Source of the DNA: Ruania zhangjianzhongii
Lineage (GTDB): Bacteria > Actinomycetota > Actinomycetes > Actinomycetales > Beutenbergiaceae
NCBI RefSeq assembly: GCF_008000995.1
Contig: NZ_CP042828.1
Span: forward strand, 4,392,882 to 4,456,881
Length of the DNA stretch: 64,000 nt
Reading direction: 5' to 3'
How positions within the stretch are numbered: position 1 is the stretch's first letter; every line of letters starts with the position of its first letter. Shown here piece after piece: positions 7,974-16,680 of this stretch. The position numbers and the translations under genes are program-made. Under the pieces are notes generated by a model. That model did no database searches. It was not told where the DNA came from and worked only from the letters and a program-made list of their open reading frames with translations.

Positions 7974-10148
7974 TCAGTAGACGTTGCCGTGCTCGCGATA
8001 CTCCCGCCAGACATTCTCGAAGAAGTCGTCATCCTCGGGGATCGGCCGCACCGGGCGCCAACGGAACACCGGCAGACCAGCCGGATCTGCGCCGTCGCGC
8101 GCGTGGACCGGAGCGAAGGCCGGCTCGGCGGCCGGCAGCTCGCTCGGCGCCAGCGCACCCACCGCGGCGCCGGCCGCAGCGCCCGGCGCACCCGCGGGCG
8201 CTACCCAGCCGGTCTCCTGCACCTGCTCGGCGAGCGCCCCGCCGTCCAGCGTGAACCGGAAGAGCTCGGGCAGATCGAGCTCCTCGGCGGCGTTCTCGCC
8301 GTAGCCGACCAGGGGCAGGTCCCCGGCCGGGTCGGTGTACAGCACCGACCCGCGCGAGCGCCCGCCGTGGGCCACGAAGTCGGCCATCGCACTGAGGTAG
8401 AGGTAGGCGGTGGTGAGGATGTCCCGGACCAGAAATGTGCGGTTCATCGACCGGCGGGAGGCGGCGTCCGCACTGATCAGATCGGTGTAGCCGGTCAGCC
8501 AGGTGTGCACCTGCTCGAGGGCCTCGGCGATGGACTCCGCCGATCGCACCGGCCCGGCCTTGGCGCTCATCAGCTCTTGCACCGCGGTGAGCAGTTCACC
8601 GGTGTTGTCCGGGGCACCGGCCGCGGACCGCTCGGCGGCGATCTCGGCGAGCGAGCGGGCTCCGGCCAGCACCGGCGCGGCCGCAGCCGCGAACTCCGCC
8701 GCGCCGACCGGGTCCTGGGTCCGCCGGGCGGAGATGAACTGCGCGGCCCGGGTAGCGCCGACCTGCCCGGAGTTCAGCGCCGCGCCGCCGGGTCGGTACA
8801 CCCCGTGCGCGCCGCCGGCCTCCCCCACCGGGAAGAAACCGGCCACGTTCGACTGCCACCACCCGTCCACGAGCAGCCCGCCGTTGTTGTGCTGGGCGCA
8901 GACGTCCACTTCGAGCATCTCGGTTTCCAGGTCCACCTGCGGGTTCTTCTCCAGGTAGAACTGGTAGGCGGGCTCGTTCATCGCCCGGAGCCGCTCGATC
9001 GGGGTGCCGAACAGGACGCCCGCCTTCTCCAGGTACTCGTGTGCCTCCGGCGCCAGGGCGCCCGGGTCGAACTCGGGGCGCACCGGGTTGGACCGGAAGT
9101 CCAGGAACACCCGCCGCCCGCGCAGCACGGTCTCCCGGTAGACGAGCAGGTCGATCAGGCTGGAGCCGTCCCGGGCCTTGCGCACGTCGAACGGCCACTG
9201 GTAGCCCTTGAGGAACACCAGGGACATCAGCCGGCCGTAGTCGGGAATCGCCTCGGTGAGGAACTCCCGCTCGTCGCCACCCTCGGCATCGGTGGAGACG
9301 AACCGCGGGACCACCTGCATGTAGGTGCCGGACACGTTCCAGCGCGGTTTGATCGAGGCCAGCCCGAACTGCCACTCGGTGACGTTCTTGCCGTGCACCC
9401 CTGCCCGGTAGGCCGCCCCGGAGGCACCCCACTGCCCGTTCGGGAACACCCGGGTGGCGTAGATGCCGGCCGGCCCGCCGGTGGCGTAGACGATGTTCGC
9501 GCAGCGCAGCAGCAGGTACGGCGAGCGCTCGCCGTCGTGCGGGACATCGGTGCGCAGCACCAGCAGGCCGACGATCTCGGCCTCGGCGCCCTCGCCGTGC
9601 ACGATCAGGTCCACCACCCGGCAGTTGTCGTAGATCGGGGTGCCGTTGCGGGCCACCTTCTTCTCCAGCTGCTGCACCATCGAGCGGGAGGTGTACGGGC
9701 CCACCGACGTGGCCCGGCGGCGCGGGTCGTGGTCGGTCTTGTACCCGATGAACTCCCCGTACCGGTTCTGCGGGAACGGCACCCCCAGGTCGCACAGCCG
9801 CAGGAACGCGCGGGCGGACAGCGCCGCCTCGGCGAGCGCGTTGTCGCCGTCCATCGCCCCGCCGGAGAACAGCGTCTTGGCCATCTCGTGCACCGAGTCG
9901 CCGTCCGGGCCGGAGAGGGTGAGCTTGTAGTACGTCTGCTTGTCCGATCCGGCGTTCCGGCTGGCTCCGGCGCCGACCTTGTCGGTCACCATCACCACGT
10001 CGGGCTGGCCGAGCTCCCAGAGCCGGTCGGCCGCGCAGAACCCGGCGGAGCCGGTGCCGACCACCACAGTGTTCGCGGTCACCACCGGCACGTCGTGGCC
10101 GTCGATCGTCAGCGTCTCGGCTCGGGGAAGGTCCTGGGCGGTGGTCAT
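7974..10148 (-). CDS. FAD-dependent oxidoreductase, fumarate reductase flavoprotein type
   Basis: A 724-residue flavoprotein related to fumarate reductase/succinate dehydrogenase flavoprotein subunits and L-aspartate oxidase. It has an N-terminal dinucleotide site (VVVGTGSAGFCAADRL), the substrate-domain region with YATGGPAG and FPNGQWGASG, and the late FAD contact FPVGEAGGAHGVYRPGGAALNSGQ. No signal peptide, iron-sulfur or membrane subunit gene is next to it, so it is probably a soluble stand-alone enzyme. The start follows GGAGATCTTCG. It is transcribed in the same direction as, and downstream of, an SDR gene, separated by a REP-like palindrome. The substrate is unknown. Confidence 0.82.
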   Translation of the reverse strand: MTTAQDLPRAETLTIDGHDVPVVTANTVVVGTGSAGFCAADRLWELGQPDVVMVTDKVGAGASRNAGSDKQTYYKLTLSGPDGDSVHEMAKTLFSGGAMDGDNALAEAALSARAFLRLCDLGVPFPQNRYGEFIGYKTDHDPRRRATSVGPYTSRSMVQQLEKKVARNGTPIYDNCRVVDLIVHGEGAEAEIVGLLVLRTDVPHDGERSPYLLLRCANIVYATGGPAGIYATRVFPNGQWGASGAAYRAGVHGKNVTEWQFGLASIKPRWNVSGTYMQVVPRFVSTDAEGGDEREFLTEAIPDYGRLMSLVFLKGYQWPFDVRKARDGSSLIDLLVYRETVLRGRRVFLDFRSNPVRPEFDPGALAPEAHEYLEKAGVLFGTPIERLRAMNEPAYQFYLEKNPQVDLETEMLEVDVCAQHNNGGLLVDGWWQSNVAGFFPVGEAGGAHGVYRPGGAALNSGQVGATRAAQFISARRTQDPVGAAEFAAAAAPVLAGARSLAEIAAERSAAGAPDNTGELLTAVQELMSAKAGPVRSAESIAEALEQVHTWLTGYTDLISADAASRRSMNRTFLVRDILTTAYLYLSAMADFVAHGGRSRGSVLYTDPAGDLPLVGYGENAAEELDLPELFRFTLDGGALAEQVQETGWVAPAGAPGAAAGAAVGALAPSELPAAEPAFAPVHARDGADPAGLPVFRWRPVRPIPEDDDFFENVWREYREHGNVY

Positions 10149-10175
10149 CGAAGATCTCCTCTGCTGGCTTTCGAG

Positions 10176-10221
10176 GTCGTCATGTGGGGAGTGCGCTATA
10201 GCGCACCCTGGGCATGACGAC
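10176..10221. repeat. REP-like 46-bp palindrome, family A, copy 1
   Basis: Outer arms GTCGTCATG / CATGACGAC surround the perfect 16-bp core GTGCGCTATAGCGCAC (10191-10206). It lies between two co-directional reverse-strand genes (SDR upstream, flavoprotein downstream). Other copies are at 35944 (split by an IS), 50252, 51276 and 60637. Confidence 0.85.
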
Positions 10222-10238
10222 TCGGGACGGGGCGGGCA

Positions 10239-11048
10239 TCAGAGCCGCGGGATGTGCATACCGCCGTCGACGTTGATGATCTCGCCGGTGGAGTAGGGCA
10301 TCCGGCCGGCGGAGAGCTGCACGACGGCGCCCGCCACGTCCGCAGGAGTCCCCCATCGGGGCATCGGGGCGAGGCCGCCGGCGAACTGCTCGTCGTACTT
10401 GTCCTTGACGCCAGCGGTCATATCGGTGGCGATCACGCCCGGGCGCACCTCGTAGACGAGGATGCCCTCGGGGGCCAGGCGGGCGGCCCAGAGCTGGGTC
10501 GCCATCGCCACGCCGGCCTTGGAGATGCAGTACTCCCCCCGGTTGGTGGACACGGTCACTGCCGAGGTGGAGGACACGTTCACGATCGTTCCCCGGATCG
10601 ACGGCGCAGTCTCGCCCGGCGTAGCCACCTCGCCGGCCTCAGGGGTGGCCGTGGCGGGTGCCTCCTGGGCGATCATCACGTTCGCCACCCGCTGGGTGAG
10701 GAAGTACGGACCGCGCAGGTTGATCCCGAGTACCCGGTCGAAGCTCTCCGGCTCCGCCTCCAGGATGTCGGCGCGCACCGAGGGCGCCACGCCAGCGTTG
10801 TTCACCAGCAGGTCGATGCGCCCCCAGCGCTCGCGTGCGGCGTCGACGTACCGGGCGTGGTCTTCGAGGTTGTCTACCGAGCCCTGCACGTAGATCACCT
10901 CGCCGGCCTGGTTGAGCTCGGCGATCAGCTCGGCCGGCTCGGGCCGGGTGGCCAGGATCGCCACGGCATATCCCTCGGCGAGCAGTCCCTGGGTGATCCC
11001 CAGGCCGATCCCGCGGTTTCCACCGGTGACGAGTGCGACCTTGGGCAC
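10239..11048 (-). CDS. SDR family NAD(P)-dependent oxidoreductase
   Basis: A 269-residue classical short-chain dehydrogenase. It has the TGGNRGIG cofactor motif at the N-terminus, the LVNNAG strand, the catalytic Ser in NVSS, the Y-x-x-x-K motif as YCISK, and the C-terminal INVDGG typical of 3-oxoacyl-ACP reductase-like and sugar dehydrogenases. The GTG start is preceded by AAGGAG at 7-nt spacing. A LacI-type operator-like palindrome lies about 120 bp upstream, hinting at sugar-responsive control. The downstream flavoprotein may share the transcript. The substrate cannot be assigned. Confidence 0.88.
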   Translation of the reverse strand: MPKVALVTGGNRGIGLGITQGLLAEGYAVAILATRPEPAELIAELNQAGEVIYVQGSVDNLEDHARYVDAARERWGRIDLLVNNAGVAPSVRADILEAEPESFDRVLGINLRGPYFLTQRVANVMIAQEAPATATPEAGEVATPGETAPSIRGTIVNVSSTSAVTVSTNRGEYCISKAGVAMATQLWAARLAPEGILVYEVRPGVIATDMTAGVKDKYDEQFAGGLAPMPRWGTPADVAGAVVQLSAGRMPYSTGEIINVDGGMHIPRL

Positions 11049-11164
11049 GTAGAGCTCCTTCGAGTAGAGACGATGGCACCACCGGAGTCATCGCCGCCGG
11101 CGGGTTGCCGCGGACGAGTCACGTCCGCTGACGACCCCATCATGCCTGATTCGACCACCTTCGG

Positions 11165-11176
11165 GCAAGCGCTTTC
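11165..11176. promoter_or_regulatory. Putative LacI-type operator upstream of the SDR gene
   Basis: GCAAGCGCTTTC contains the perfect 8-bp palindrome AAGCGCTT with a central CG, the usual signature of LacI/GalR-family sites. It lies in the 243-bp gap between the SDR and DUF488 genes, about 117 bp upstream of the SDR start. The cognate regulator is unknown. Confidence 0.4.
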
Positions 11177-11291
11177 CGTTACGCTGGGTCTCTCCTCCCG
11201 GCGTTCACCGCTTCCACGTGATGATCGACACGAGGTCGCCACCACCGGCCACCGTCCGGACACCGGGTGCGTCGCATCGCCTCCCTGCCCG

Positions 11292-11873
11292 CTACGCCGG
11301 CGAGGACGCAGACAATGGGGGCTGGTCGCCGTCATAGACCACCATCGCCTGCCCGGTGGCGGTCTCCTCCGCTGCCACCAATCGAGCCTCCGGTGTGAGG
11401 GGATGGTCCTGGAGCCGCCCGTCGTGCATGAGATGGCGCACCTCGGCCCGCTCCACGAGCACCACGTAGTCCGACAGCAGGCGCCGGTGGCAGCGCCACC
11501 ACAACGACTCCGAACACATCACCGCACTCTGCCCGGCTGCCGGCTCGGCGAGAGTGGACAGCCCCGCACGGAACTCTTCGGTCTCCATCCAGTCGGCGTA
11601 GGCGCGGAAGGACGGGTGCCGCAGCCCCAGGTGCGCCGTCCGCTCGCCGACACCGCGCCGCCGACCGCCGAGGCGCTGCTCCCAGACGTAGTCGACCCCG
11701 GCCTGCTCAAGCCACTCGGCCATCGTTTCGCGGCCGAACTGCGGGTTCCGCCGCGAGCCGGGGAATGAGCGCACATCCACGATCCGGGTGATCTCGGCAC
11801 TGCGGATGAGTGCGAGGAAGTCCTCAGCGGCGAGTGTGCCGTGGCCGAGGGTGAGGAGTCGGCGAGAGGACAT
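11292..11873 (-). CDS. DUF488 family protein
   Basis: A 193-residue DUF488 protein. The family signatures are visible: LTLGHGT near the N-terminus, IVDVRSFPGSRRNPQF, and the Cys/His segment CSESLWWRCHRRLLSD near residue 120-135. The biochemical role of DUF488 is not established; the invariant cysteines and arginines suggest binding of a nucleotide or phosphate. A TAGTGT hexamer lies 6 nt upstream of the ATG, so the mRNA is probably leaderless. It is divergent from a small membrane protein gene 65 bp away. Confidence 0.85.
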   Translation of the reverse strand: MSSRRLLTLGHGTLAAEDFLALIRSAEITRIVDVRSFPGSRRNPQFGRETMAEWLEQAGVDYVWEQRLGGRRRGVGERTAHLGLRHPSFRAYADWMETEEFRAGLSTLAEPAAGQSAVMCSESLWWRCHRRLLSDYVVLVERAEVRHLMHDGRLQDHPLTPEARLVAAEETATGQAMVVYDGDQPPLSASSPA

Positions 11874-11879
11874 GCCACC

Positions 11880-11885
11880 ACACTA
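11880..11885 (-). promoter_or_regulatory. -10 element of the DUF488 gene
   Basis: Reading on the reverse strand, TAGTGT is followed after 6 nt by the ATG at 11873. This spacing implies transcription starting at or next to the start codon (leaderless). Confidence 0.45.
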
Positions 11886-11924
11886 GGCCGCGCCATGGCC
11901 GGCCGCTCACGCACTCCCCGCACC

Positions 11925-11930
11925 TATGCT
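11925..11930 (+). promoter_or_regulatory. -10 element of the small membrane protein gene
   Basis: TATGCT, a good TANNNT hexamer, ends 7 nt before the ATG at 11938, which fits leaderless initiation. The divergent DUF488 promoter is 40 bp away. Confidence 0.5.
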
Positions 11931-11937
11931 GGAGGCC

Positions 11938-12294
11938 ATGAGTGCGACCGGCGGGCCCGACCCGGCATCCCCGCCAGCTCCGGCGCCGCAGTCCGGCGCG
12001 CCCAGGGTCGGCTGGAGCACCGGCCGGGTGATCGCAGCCGTGGCCGCCGGAATCATCGCCCTGCCCCTGTTGGCCGGCCTGTGGCTGGTGGTCTCCTCCA
12101 CCTTCGGCAGTGGTGACCCGCACGGCTATGCACTGCTCGGCGGCGCCTTCCTCGCGGTCGTCGCCGGCATCCTGCTGGTCTGCCTGGTGCCGTGGATCTT
12201 CCCGGCCGCGCTGCGGCTACGCGCCTTCGGGCTGGCGCTCCTCGGCTACCTGGTGCTCGTGGTCGCGGTGGGCTGGGTGCTGGCGAACGGCTAA
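11938..12294 (+). CDS. Small membrane protein with three predicted helices
   Basis: A 118-residue protein of unknown function. After a Pro/Ala-rich cytoplasmic N-terminus (about 30 residues) come three hydrophobic segments: VIAAVAAGIIALPLLAGLWL, LLGGAFLAVVAGILLVCLV and LALLGYLVLVVAVGWVL. No motif suggests an enzyme. The ATG at 11938 is preferred over one at 11926 because it matches a leaderless promoter and gives a cleaner N-terminus. It is convergent with the SGNH hydrolase gene, with a hairpin between them. Confidence 0.7.
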   Translation: MSATGGPDPASPPAPAPQSGAPRVGWSTGRVIAAVAAGIIALPLLAGLWLVVSSTFGSGDPHGYALLGGAFLAVVAGILLVCLVPWIFPAALRLRAFGLALLGYLVLVVAVGWVLANG

Positions 12295-12308
12295 CGCCTG
12301 TGGCGGCG

Positions 12309-12328
12309 CGGCTGAGCTACCTCAGCCG
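12309..12328. terminator. Hairpin between convergent genes
   Basis: CGGCTGAG, loop CTAC, CTCAGCCG: a perfect 8-bp stem with a 4-nt loop, midway between the convergent membrane-protein and SGNH genes. It could terminate both, although no T-run follows. Confidence 0.5.
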
Positions 12329-12357
12329 GGGACTCGCGCAGCGCTGAGACTCCCGTG

Positions 12358-13380
12358 CTAGCTGGCAGGAAGAAGGTCGGCCAGCACCGGTTCCAGCCGG
12401 TCGGCCATCCGGGTGAAGCCGAGGTCAGTGGGATGCGAGCTGTCCACTGTGCCCTCGTCGTCATCGCCGAGCAGGTGCTCGTGGCCGAGGTAGAGCAGGT
12501 TCGTCCCGCCCTCGGCCCTCAGCTGCTCGAAGGCCGCGGTGAGCTCGGCGCGGGCGGCCGCGTGCGCCGTCTGCCGGTCCGGCCTGATCCAGGAGTTGGT
12601 GAGGGTGCGGTCCTCGACCAGCAGTACGGGAGTGTCCGGGCGGCGGGTGCGCAGCGCGCGCAGGAACGGAAGCGCTCGTTCGCGGACCAGGGCGGCGTCC
12701 ATGTTCGGCACGCAGTCCACCACGTAGACGGCAGCGTCGATCTCGGCGATCAGTTCGGCCAGCGCCGTCTCCATCTTGCCGTTGCCGGAGAATCCAAGCC
12801 CGACCACCTCGTGGCCGAGCCGGCGGCCGAGGATCGCCGGCAGGCTCATCCCGGCCCGGGAGGCGGAGGCACCGTGGATGATCGAGGTGCCGTAGTACAC
12901 GATCGGCGGGAGCGGTTCGGGCTCGACCAGGGTGAGCGTGGCACCGGCGGGCACGCCGAGCTGCACCTCGGCGAGCTCGTTGAACAACGGAAGGTAGAGC
13001 CGGTAGCGCCGCCTTCCCGGAGCCAGATTCTCGGCGAGCGCCGCCTCGGACTCCAGCCCGGTCGGAACCCCCACCCCCACCCAGCGCAGCTGGTCAGCGC
13101 CGTCGACGCCGTACAGGTCCAGACCGCTGACCGCTGTGGCCGGCATGTGGCCCATGCTGAGCGCATCCTGACGCACCTGCCAGCGCGCGTGGATCTGCGT
13201 AGCGTCGGTCTCGACCTCGTGGAACAGGCTCGAGGAGTGCCGGCTCAGCCCCCAGACCACCTCGGGCACTACCGCGCGGGCATGCGCCGGGAGCCGGTCG
13301 TAGCGGCGCTCCATCGCCTCCCTCGACCAGCCGCGTGCGTGCGGCTCGCCGAGCGGGTACCAGGTCAGTTCAGCGGTCAT
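12358..13380 (-). CDS. SGNH/GDSL hydrolase family protein
   Basis: A 340-residue two-domain esterase: an N-terminal beta-rich domain (SsfX3-like) and a C-terminal SGNH hydrolase domain with the nucleophile Ser in YYGTSIIHG, the Gly/Asn block in GFSGNGKME and the His/Asp block DSSHPTD near the C-terminus. Such enzymes usually deacetylate carbohydrates or natural products. The ATG at 13380 (MTAELTWYP) is chosen because GGAGGA precedes it at 7 nt; a longer upstream frame lacks signals. Its neighbours are rhamnose mutarotase and GH29 fucosidase genes, which suggests a role in trimming plant polysaccharide side chains. Confidence 0.82.
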   Translation of the reverse strand: MTAELTWYPLGEPHARGWSREAMERRYDRLPAHARAVVPEVVWGLSRHSSSLFHEVETDATQIHARWQVRQDALSMGHMPATAVSGLDLYGVDGADQLRWVGVGVPTGLESEAALAENLAPGRRRYRLYLPLFNELAEVQLGVPAGATLTLVEPEPLPPIVYYGTSIIHGASASRAGMSLPAILGRRLGHEVVGLGFSGNGKMETALAELIAEIDAAVYVVDCVPNMDAALVRERALPFLRALRTRRPDTPVLLVEDRTLTNSWIRPDRQTAHAAARAELTAAFEQLRAEGGTNLLYLGHEHLLGDDDEGTVDSSHPTDLGFTRMADRLEPVLADLLPAS

Positions 13381-13535
13381 TGCTGTGTCCTCCATCGACG
13401 GCGATCGTAGAGGAAGCAGGTCACGTCGCCCTGTCTGGATCATCAGTTGGGATGGGAAGGCGCACGATCCTGCCCCGTGCGATCCAGGTGCAGGAACCTG
13501 CACTTCTCACTATGGTGCAGATGCGATCGCCGACC

Positions 13536-13889
13536 CTAGGCAGACGTCGTTGGCAGCCCGGCGGCATCGAGCTGGTCCTCCAGGCTGAAGATCTCCGGCA
13601 GCACCTCGAAGCCCTCGTCCGGGTTGCCGGGGTCGACGAAAAACTTCTCCATGCTCGCCTGCCACCGGGTGTTCACCGCGGTGCGGGCCATCGCGGCCTG
13701 CGCCGCGTCGTAGTCGTCGGCCTCGAAGTGGCCCACCAGCAGACCGTCCGGGCTGAGGTAGAGGCGGTAGTGCCGCCAGCCGGAATCCCGGAGTGCCTCG
13801 AGCATCTCCGGCCAGACGGCGGCGTGTGCGGCCGTGTACTCCGCGAGCGCATCCGGGCGGACCCTGTTGATGAAACAGTAACGGGGCAT
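13536..13889 (-). CDS. rhaM: L-rhamnose mutarotase
   Basis: A 117-residue enzyme interconverting alpha and beta anomers of L-rhamnose so that rhamnose isomerase receives its preferred form. It matches the RhaM family in length and in motifs: MPRYCFINRVRPD at the start, the PEMLEALRDSGWRHYRLYL helix-strand, and LLVGHFEADDYDAA. The start has AAGGAGG at 7-nt spacing (13897-13903). It sits 8 kb from rhaB/rhaI, next to hydrolase genes rather than in the main rhamnose operon. Confidence 0.88.
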   Translation of the reverse strand: MPRYCFINRVRPDALAEYTAAHAAVWPEMLEALRDSGWRHYRLYLSPDGLLVGHFEADDYDAAQAAMARTAVNTRWQASMEKFFVDPGNPDEGFEVLPEIFSLEDQLDAAGLPTTSA

Positions 13890-13957
13890 CAGCGTGCCTC
13901 CTTGCGTGGTGTGGTCACGTGCGTCGTCTCCAGCGGGTGGCGAGTCGGGTGGGGGTG

Positions 13958-14104
13958 TCAGCGTGCGATCACCACGCACACTACGACGACGGCGGCGGCC
14001 AGCAGGGCGGACCCGGCCGGATCGCGGACGGAATTCTCGGCGGCGCGGCGCAGATGCCGCGCGAGACGCCGGCGAGCGCGACCGGTGTGATGGGATGACG
14101 GCAT
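13958..14104 (-). CDS. Possible 48-residue single-span membrane protein
   Basis: A short reverse-strand frame codes for a basic N-terminal half (R/H-rich, about residues 4-22) followed by a C-terminal hydrophobic helix (SALLAAAVVVVCVVIAR). Codon third positions are strongly G/C. An AAGGG-type ribosome site precedes the ATG at 14104. It fills the gap between the mutarotase and the divergent fucosidase genes. It resembles other small actinobacterial membrane peptides but has no recognisable family. Confidence 0.35.
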   Translation of the reverse strand: MPSSHHTGRARRRLARHLRRAAENSVRDPAGSALLAAAVVVVCVVIAR

Positions 14105-14132
14105 TCACCCTTCGCCTGACAGGAGCCGACCG

Positions 14133-15332
14133 ATGCCCCATCCAGACTCGCTGCCGACCTGGGCCCAGGATGCGAGCCTCGGAATCTTCGTGCACTGGGG
14201 CGCCTACTCCGTGCCGGCATGGGCCGAGACCACCGGGGCTCTTGGCACCGTGCCGGAGGAGACCTGGTTCACCCACAACGCCTACGCCGAGTGGTACGCG
14301 AACACGATCCGGATCCCCGGATCACCGGCTGCGGCCCACCACGACACCGTCCACGGCGGCCGCCCCTACCACGCGTTCCTGGACCAGTGGCAGGCGGAGA
14401 ACTACGACCCGTCCGACTGGGCCCGGCTCTTCCGGGGCGCGGGTGCCGACTACGTCATCCCCGTGACCAAGCACCACGACGGCATCTGCCTCTGGGACGC
14501 GCCGGGCAGCCAGACGCCCACCACCGTCGCCGCCGGACCGCGCCGGGACCTGCTCGACCCGCTCGCCCGGGCCACGCGGCAGGCCGGTATGCGGTTCGGC
14601 GTCTACTACTCCGGCGGGTTGGACTGGGCGTTCGCCGAGCACCCGCCGATCACCAGGGACGAGGACCTGGACACCCACCGCCCGATCGGCGCCGACTACG
14701 CCGCCTACGCGAGTGCTCACGTCGCCGACTTGATCGACCGGTACCGGCCGTCAGTGCTCTGGAACGACATCAACTGGCCGGACGCGGGTAAGGAGGACGG
14801 CTCGCTGGAGCGGCTTCTTGTCCACTACCGCGAGGTGGTGCCGGACGGGATCGTGAACGACCGGTGGGGAGCCCCGGTGTGGGACTACCGCACCAGCGAG
14901 TACGCCCATGACGTGGCCAACGAGGCGGGGAGCAACTGGGAGCACACCCGCGGTCTCGGCTTCTCCTTCGGGTTCAACCAGGTCGAGGACGCCTCGCTCA
15001 CCCTCTCCCCGCGTGAGCTCGCCCGGCTGTACGCCGATATCGTCTCCCGCGGTGGCCGACTACTGCTGAACGTCGGGCCGGACGCCTCCGGCCGAATCCC
15101 CGAGGTACAGCGCCGCACACTCGAGGGTGTGGGTGAGTTCATGGCTGGAGCCAAGCCGCTCACCACCAGGCGGCGGCCGCTGACCGGTGACGCCGTGACC
15201 GTCCGCGGCGCCGACTGGTGGCGGACCTGGAGCCACGGCGACCAGATCGTGGTCGTCGCCGACCGGGAGGACGTGCACGCCCAGTCGGCCGACGGCCGGA
15301 CGGTGACCGTGCTCGCGCTGCCGCAGGAGTGA
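14133..15332 (+). CDS. GH29 alpha-L-fucosidase
   Basis: A 399-residue glycoside hydrolase family 29 enzyme that removes terminal L-fucose by a retaining mechanism. Family blocks are visible: LGIFVHWGAYSVPAW near the N-terminus, the KHHDG motif (VTKHHDGICLWD), and SVLWNDINWP, whose Asp is the likely nucleophile, followed by RGGRLLLNVGPDASG. There is no signal peptide, so it probably acts on imported oligosaccharides. The start has AGGAGCC at a suitable distance. The acid/base residue varies in this family and cannot be named from sequence. Confidence 0.87.
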   Translation: MPHPDSLPTWAQDASLGIFVHWGAYSVPAWAETTGALGTVPEETWFTHNAYAEWYANTIRIPGSPAAAHHDTVHGGRPYHAFLDQWQAENYDPSDWARLFRGAGADYVIPVTKHHDGICLWDAPGSQTPTTVAAGPRRDLLDPLARATRQAGMRFGVYYSGGLDWAFAEHPPITRDEDLDTHRPIGADYAAYASAHVADLIDRYRPSVLWNDINWPDAGKEDGSLERLLVHYREVVPDGIVNDRWGAPVWDYRTSEYAHDVANEAGSNWEHTRGLGFSFGFNQVEDASLTLSPRELARLYADIVSRGGRLLLNVGPDASGRIPEVQRRTLEGVGEFMAGAKPLTTRRRPLTGDAVTVRGADWWRTWSHGDQIVVVADREDVHAQSADGRTVTVLALPQE

Positions 15333-15432
15333 GCCAGCGGGTGGCCGGGGCACCGCGCACCGGGAGCGCGGCACGCCCTGACCCAGGACGCCCGCGCCAC
15401 GCCGGTCGTGCACAGTTTGACGCCGCGAAGAG

Positions 15433-15438
15433 CAGACT
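15433..15438 (+). promoter_or_regulatory. -10 element of the MFS gene
   Basis: CAGACT lies 6 nt upstream of the GTG at 15445, consistent with a leaderless mRNA for the MFS/TauE pair. Confidence 0.35.
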
Positions 15439-15444
15439 GGACCG

Positions 15445-16680
15445 GTGAGCGCTCCGCTGGACCCGACCCCGTTCAGGGGGTACCGGTCCGGCGACGCTGA
15501 GTATCTGCGGATCACGCTCGCCCTGTTCTTCGCCGGGGTCGCGACCTTCGCGACCCTGTACAGCACGCAGGCGATGCTGCCGGAAATTGCGACCGCGTTC
15601 GACATCGCACCCGGCGAGGCGACCCTGTCGCTGTCGGTGGCAACGATCGGACTCGGGCTTGCCCTCCTCATCGCCGGACCCCTCTCCGAGGCCTACGGGC
15701 GCACCCGTCTGATCCACCTCTCCCTGACGGCGGCGCCGCTGGTGGGGATCGGCTGCGCGCTCGCCCCGACGTGGGAGGGGCTACTCGGTCTGCGTCTGCT
15801 GCAGGGGATCGCACTGGCCGGCCTCCCGGCCGTCGCCACCGCGTATCTGCGAGAGGAGCTACACGCTACGGTGACGGCGCGGGCCGCCGGGCTCTACATC
15901 GGCGGCACCGCGCTCGGTGGGATGACCGGGCGCCTGGTCACCGCCGGGATCGGCGAAGCAGCTGGCTGGCAGTGGGCGCTCGGGGCCATCGCCCTGGTCG
16001 GGCTCGGCTGTGCGCTCGTGGTCCGGCTGCTGCTGCCCGCCTCCCGGAACTTCACCCCGGTTCAGCCGCGGCTCGGACGACTCGCCGGCCTGATGTGGGG
16101 TGCGCTGAAGGATCCGGCGCTGGTGGCGCTGTACGCGATCGGTGGTGGTGGCATGGGGGCGTTCGTGGCCGCCTACAACGCCCTCAGCTTCCGACTCGTG
16201 GCCGAGCCGTTCGGGCTTGGTCTGGGAGCAGTCGGACTCGTCTTTCTGGTCTACCCGGTCGGGACGATCGGCTCGATCGCCGCCGGACGGCTCGCAGGCG
16301 TGTTCTCGCGCCGGACGGTGATGCCGATCGCGAGCCTCGTCCTGGCCGCCGGACTGCTCCTGACCGTGCCCGACAACCTGGTCGCGATTATTCTCGGCCT
16401 CGCAGTCATGACCGGTGGCTTCTTCGCGGTCCATGGTGTCGCGAGTGGCTGGGTCCCGGTCCGGGCGCACGCGGCGGGGATCGCACCCGGCCCGGCGGCC
16501 TCGGTGTACCTCTTCGCCTATTACCTCGGGTCGTCGGTGTTCGGCAGCGTCGCCGGTCTCGTCTGGTCCGGGGGACACTGGACCGGCGTCCTCACGCTCA
16601 CCCTGACGCTGACCGGGATCGTCATCGTGCTGTCACTGCTGCTGCGCAGGACCCGGCCACGAGGGGAGGGAGCACGCTGA
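15445..16680 (+). CDS. MFS transporter (YnfM-like 12-TM permease)
   Basis: A 411-residue major facilitator with about 12 hydrophobic segments. It has a YnfM-type first helix (FFAGVATFATLYSTQAMLPEI), the loop 2-3 motif as GPLSEAYGRTRLI, and a second half beginning near ALYAIGGGGMGAFVAAYNAL. Relatives are drug or metabolite exporters. Its stop overlaps the ATG of the TauE-like gene by one base (TGATG), so the two are translationally coupled and may handle one class of compound. Confidence 0.85.
   Translation: MSAPLDPTPFRGYRSGDAEYLRITLALFFAGVATFATLYSTQAMLPEIATAFDIAPGEATLSLSVATIGLGLALLIAGPLSEAYGRTRLIHLSLTAAPLVGIGCALAPTWEGLLGLRLLQGIALAGLPAVATAYLREELHATVTARAAGLYIGGTALGGMTGRLVTAGIGEAAGWQWALGAIALVGLGCALVVRLLLPASRNFTPVQPRLGRLAGLMWGALKDPALVALYAIGGGGMGAFVAAYNALSFRLVAEPFGLGLGAVGLVFLVYPVGTIGSIAAGRLAGVFSRRTVMPIASLVLAAGLLLTVPDNLVAIILGLAVMTGGFFAVHGVASGWVPVRAHAAGIAPGPAASVYLFAYYLGSSVFGSVAGLVWSGGHWTGVLTLTLTLTGIVIVLSLLLRRTRPRGEGAR

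Noticed and set aside
7950-10217. Forward open frame of 755 codons opposite the flavoprotein gene
   Set aside because: Antisense shadow; no domain recognisable and it spans two palindromic repeats.
10176-10221. Family-A palindrome as a simple rho-independent terminator
   Set aside because: The same 46-bp sequence occurs in divergent (50252) and promoter-proximal (35944) positions and lacks T-runs, so a repeat family explains it better, although some copies may also terminate transcripts.
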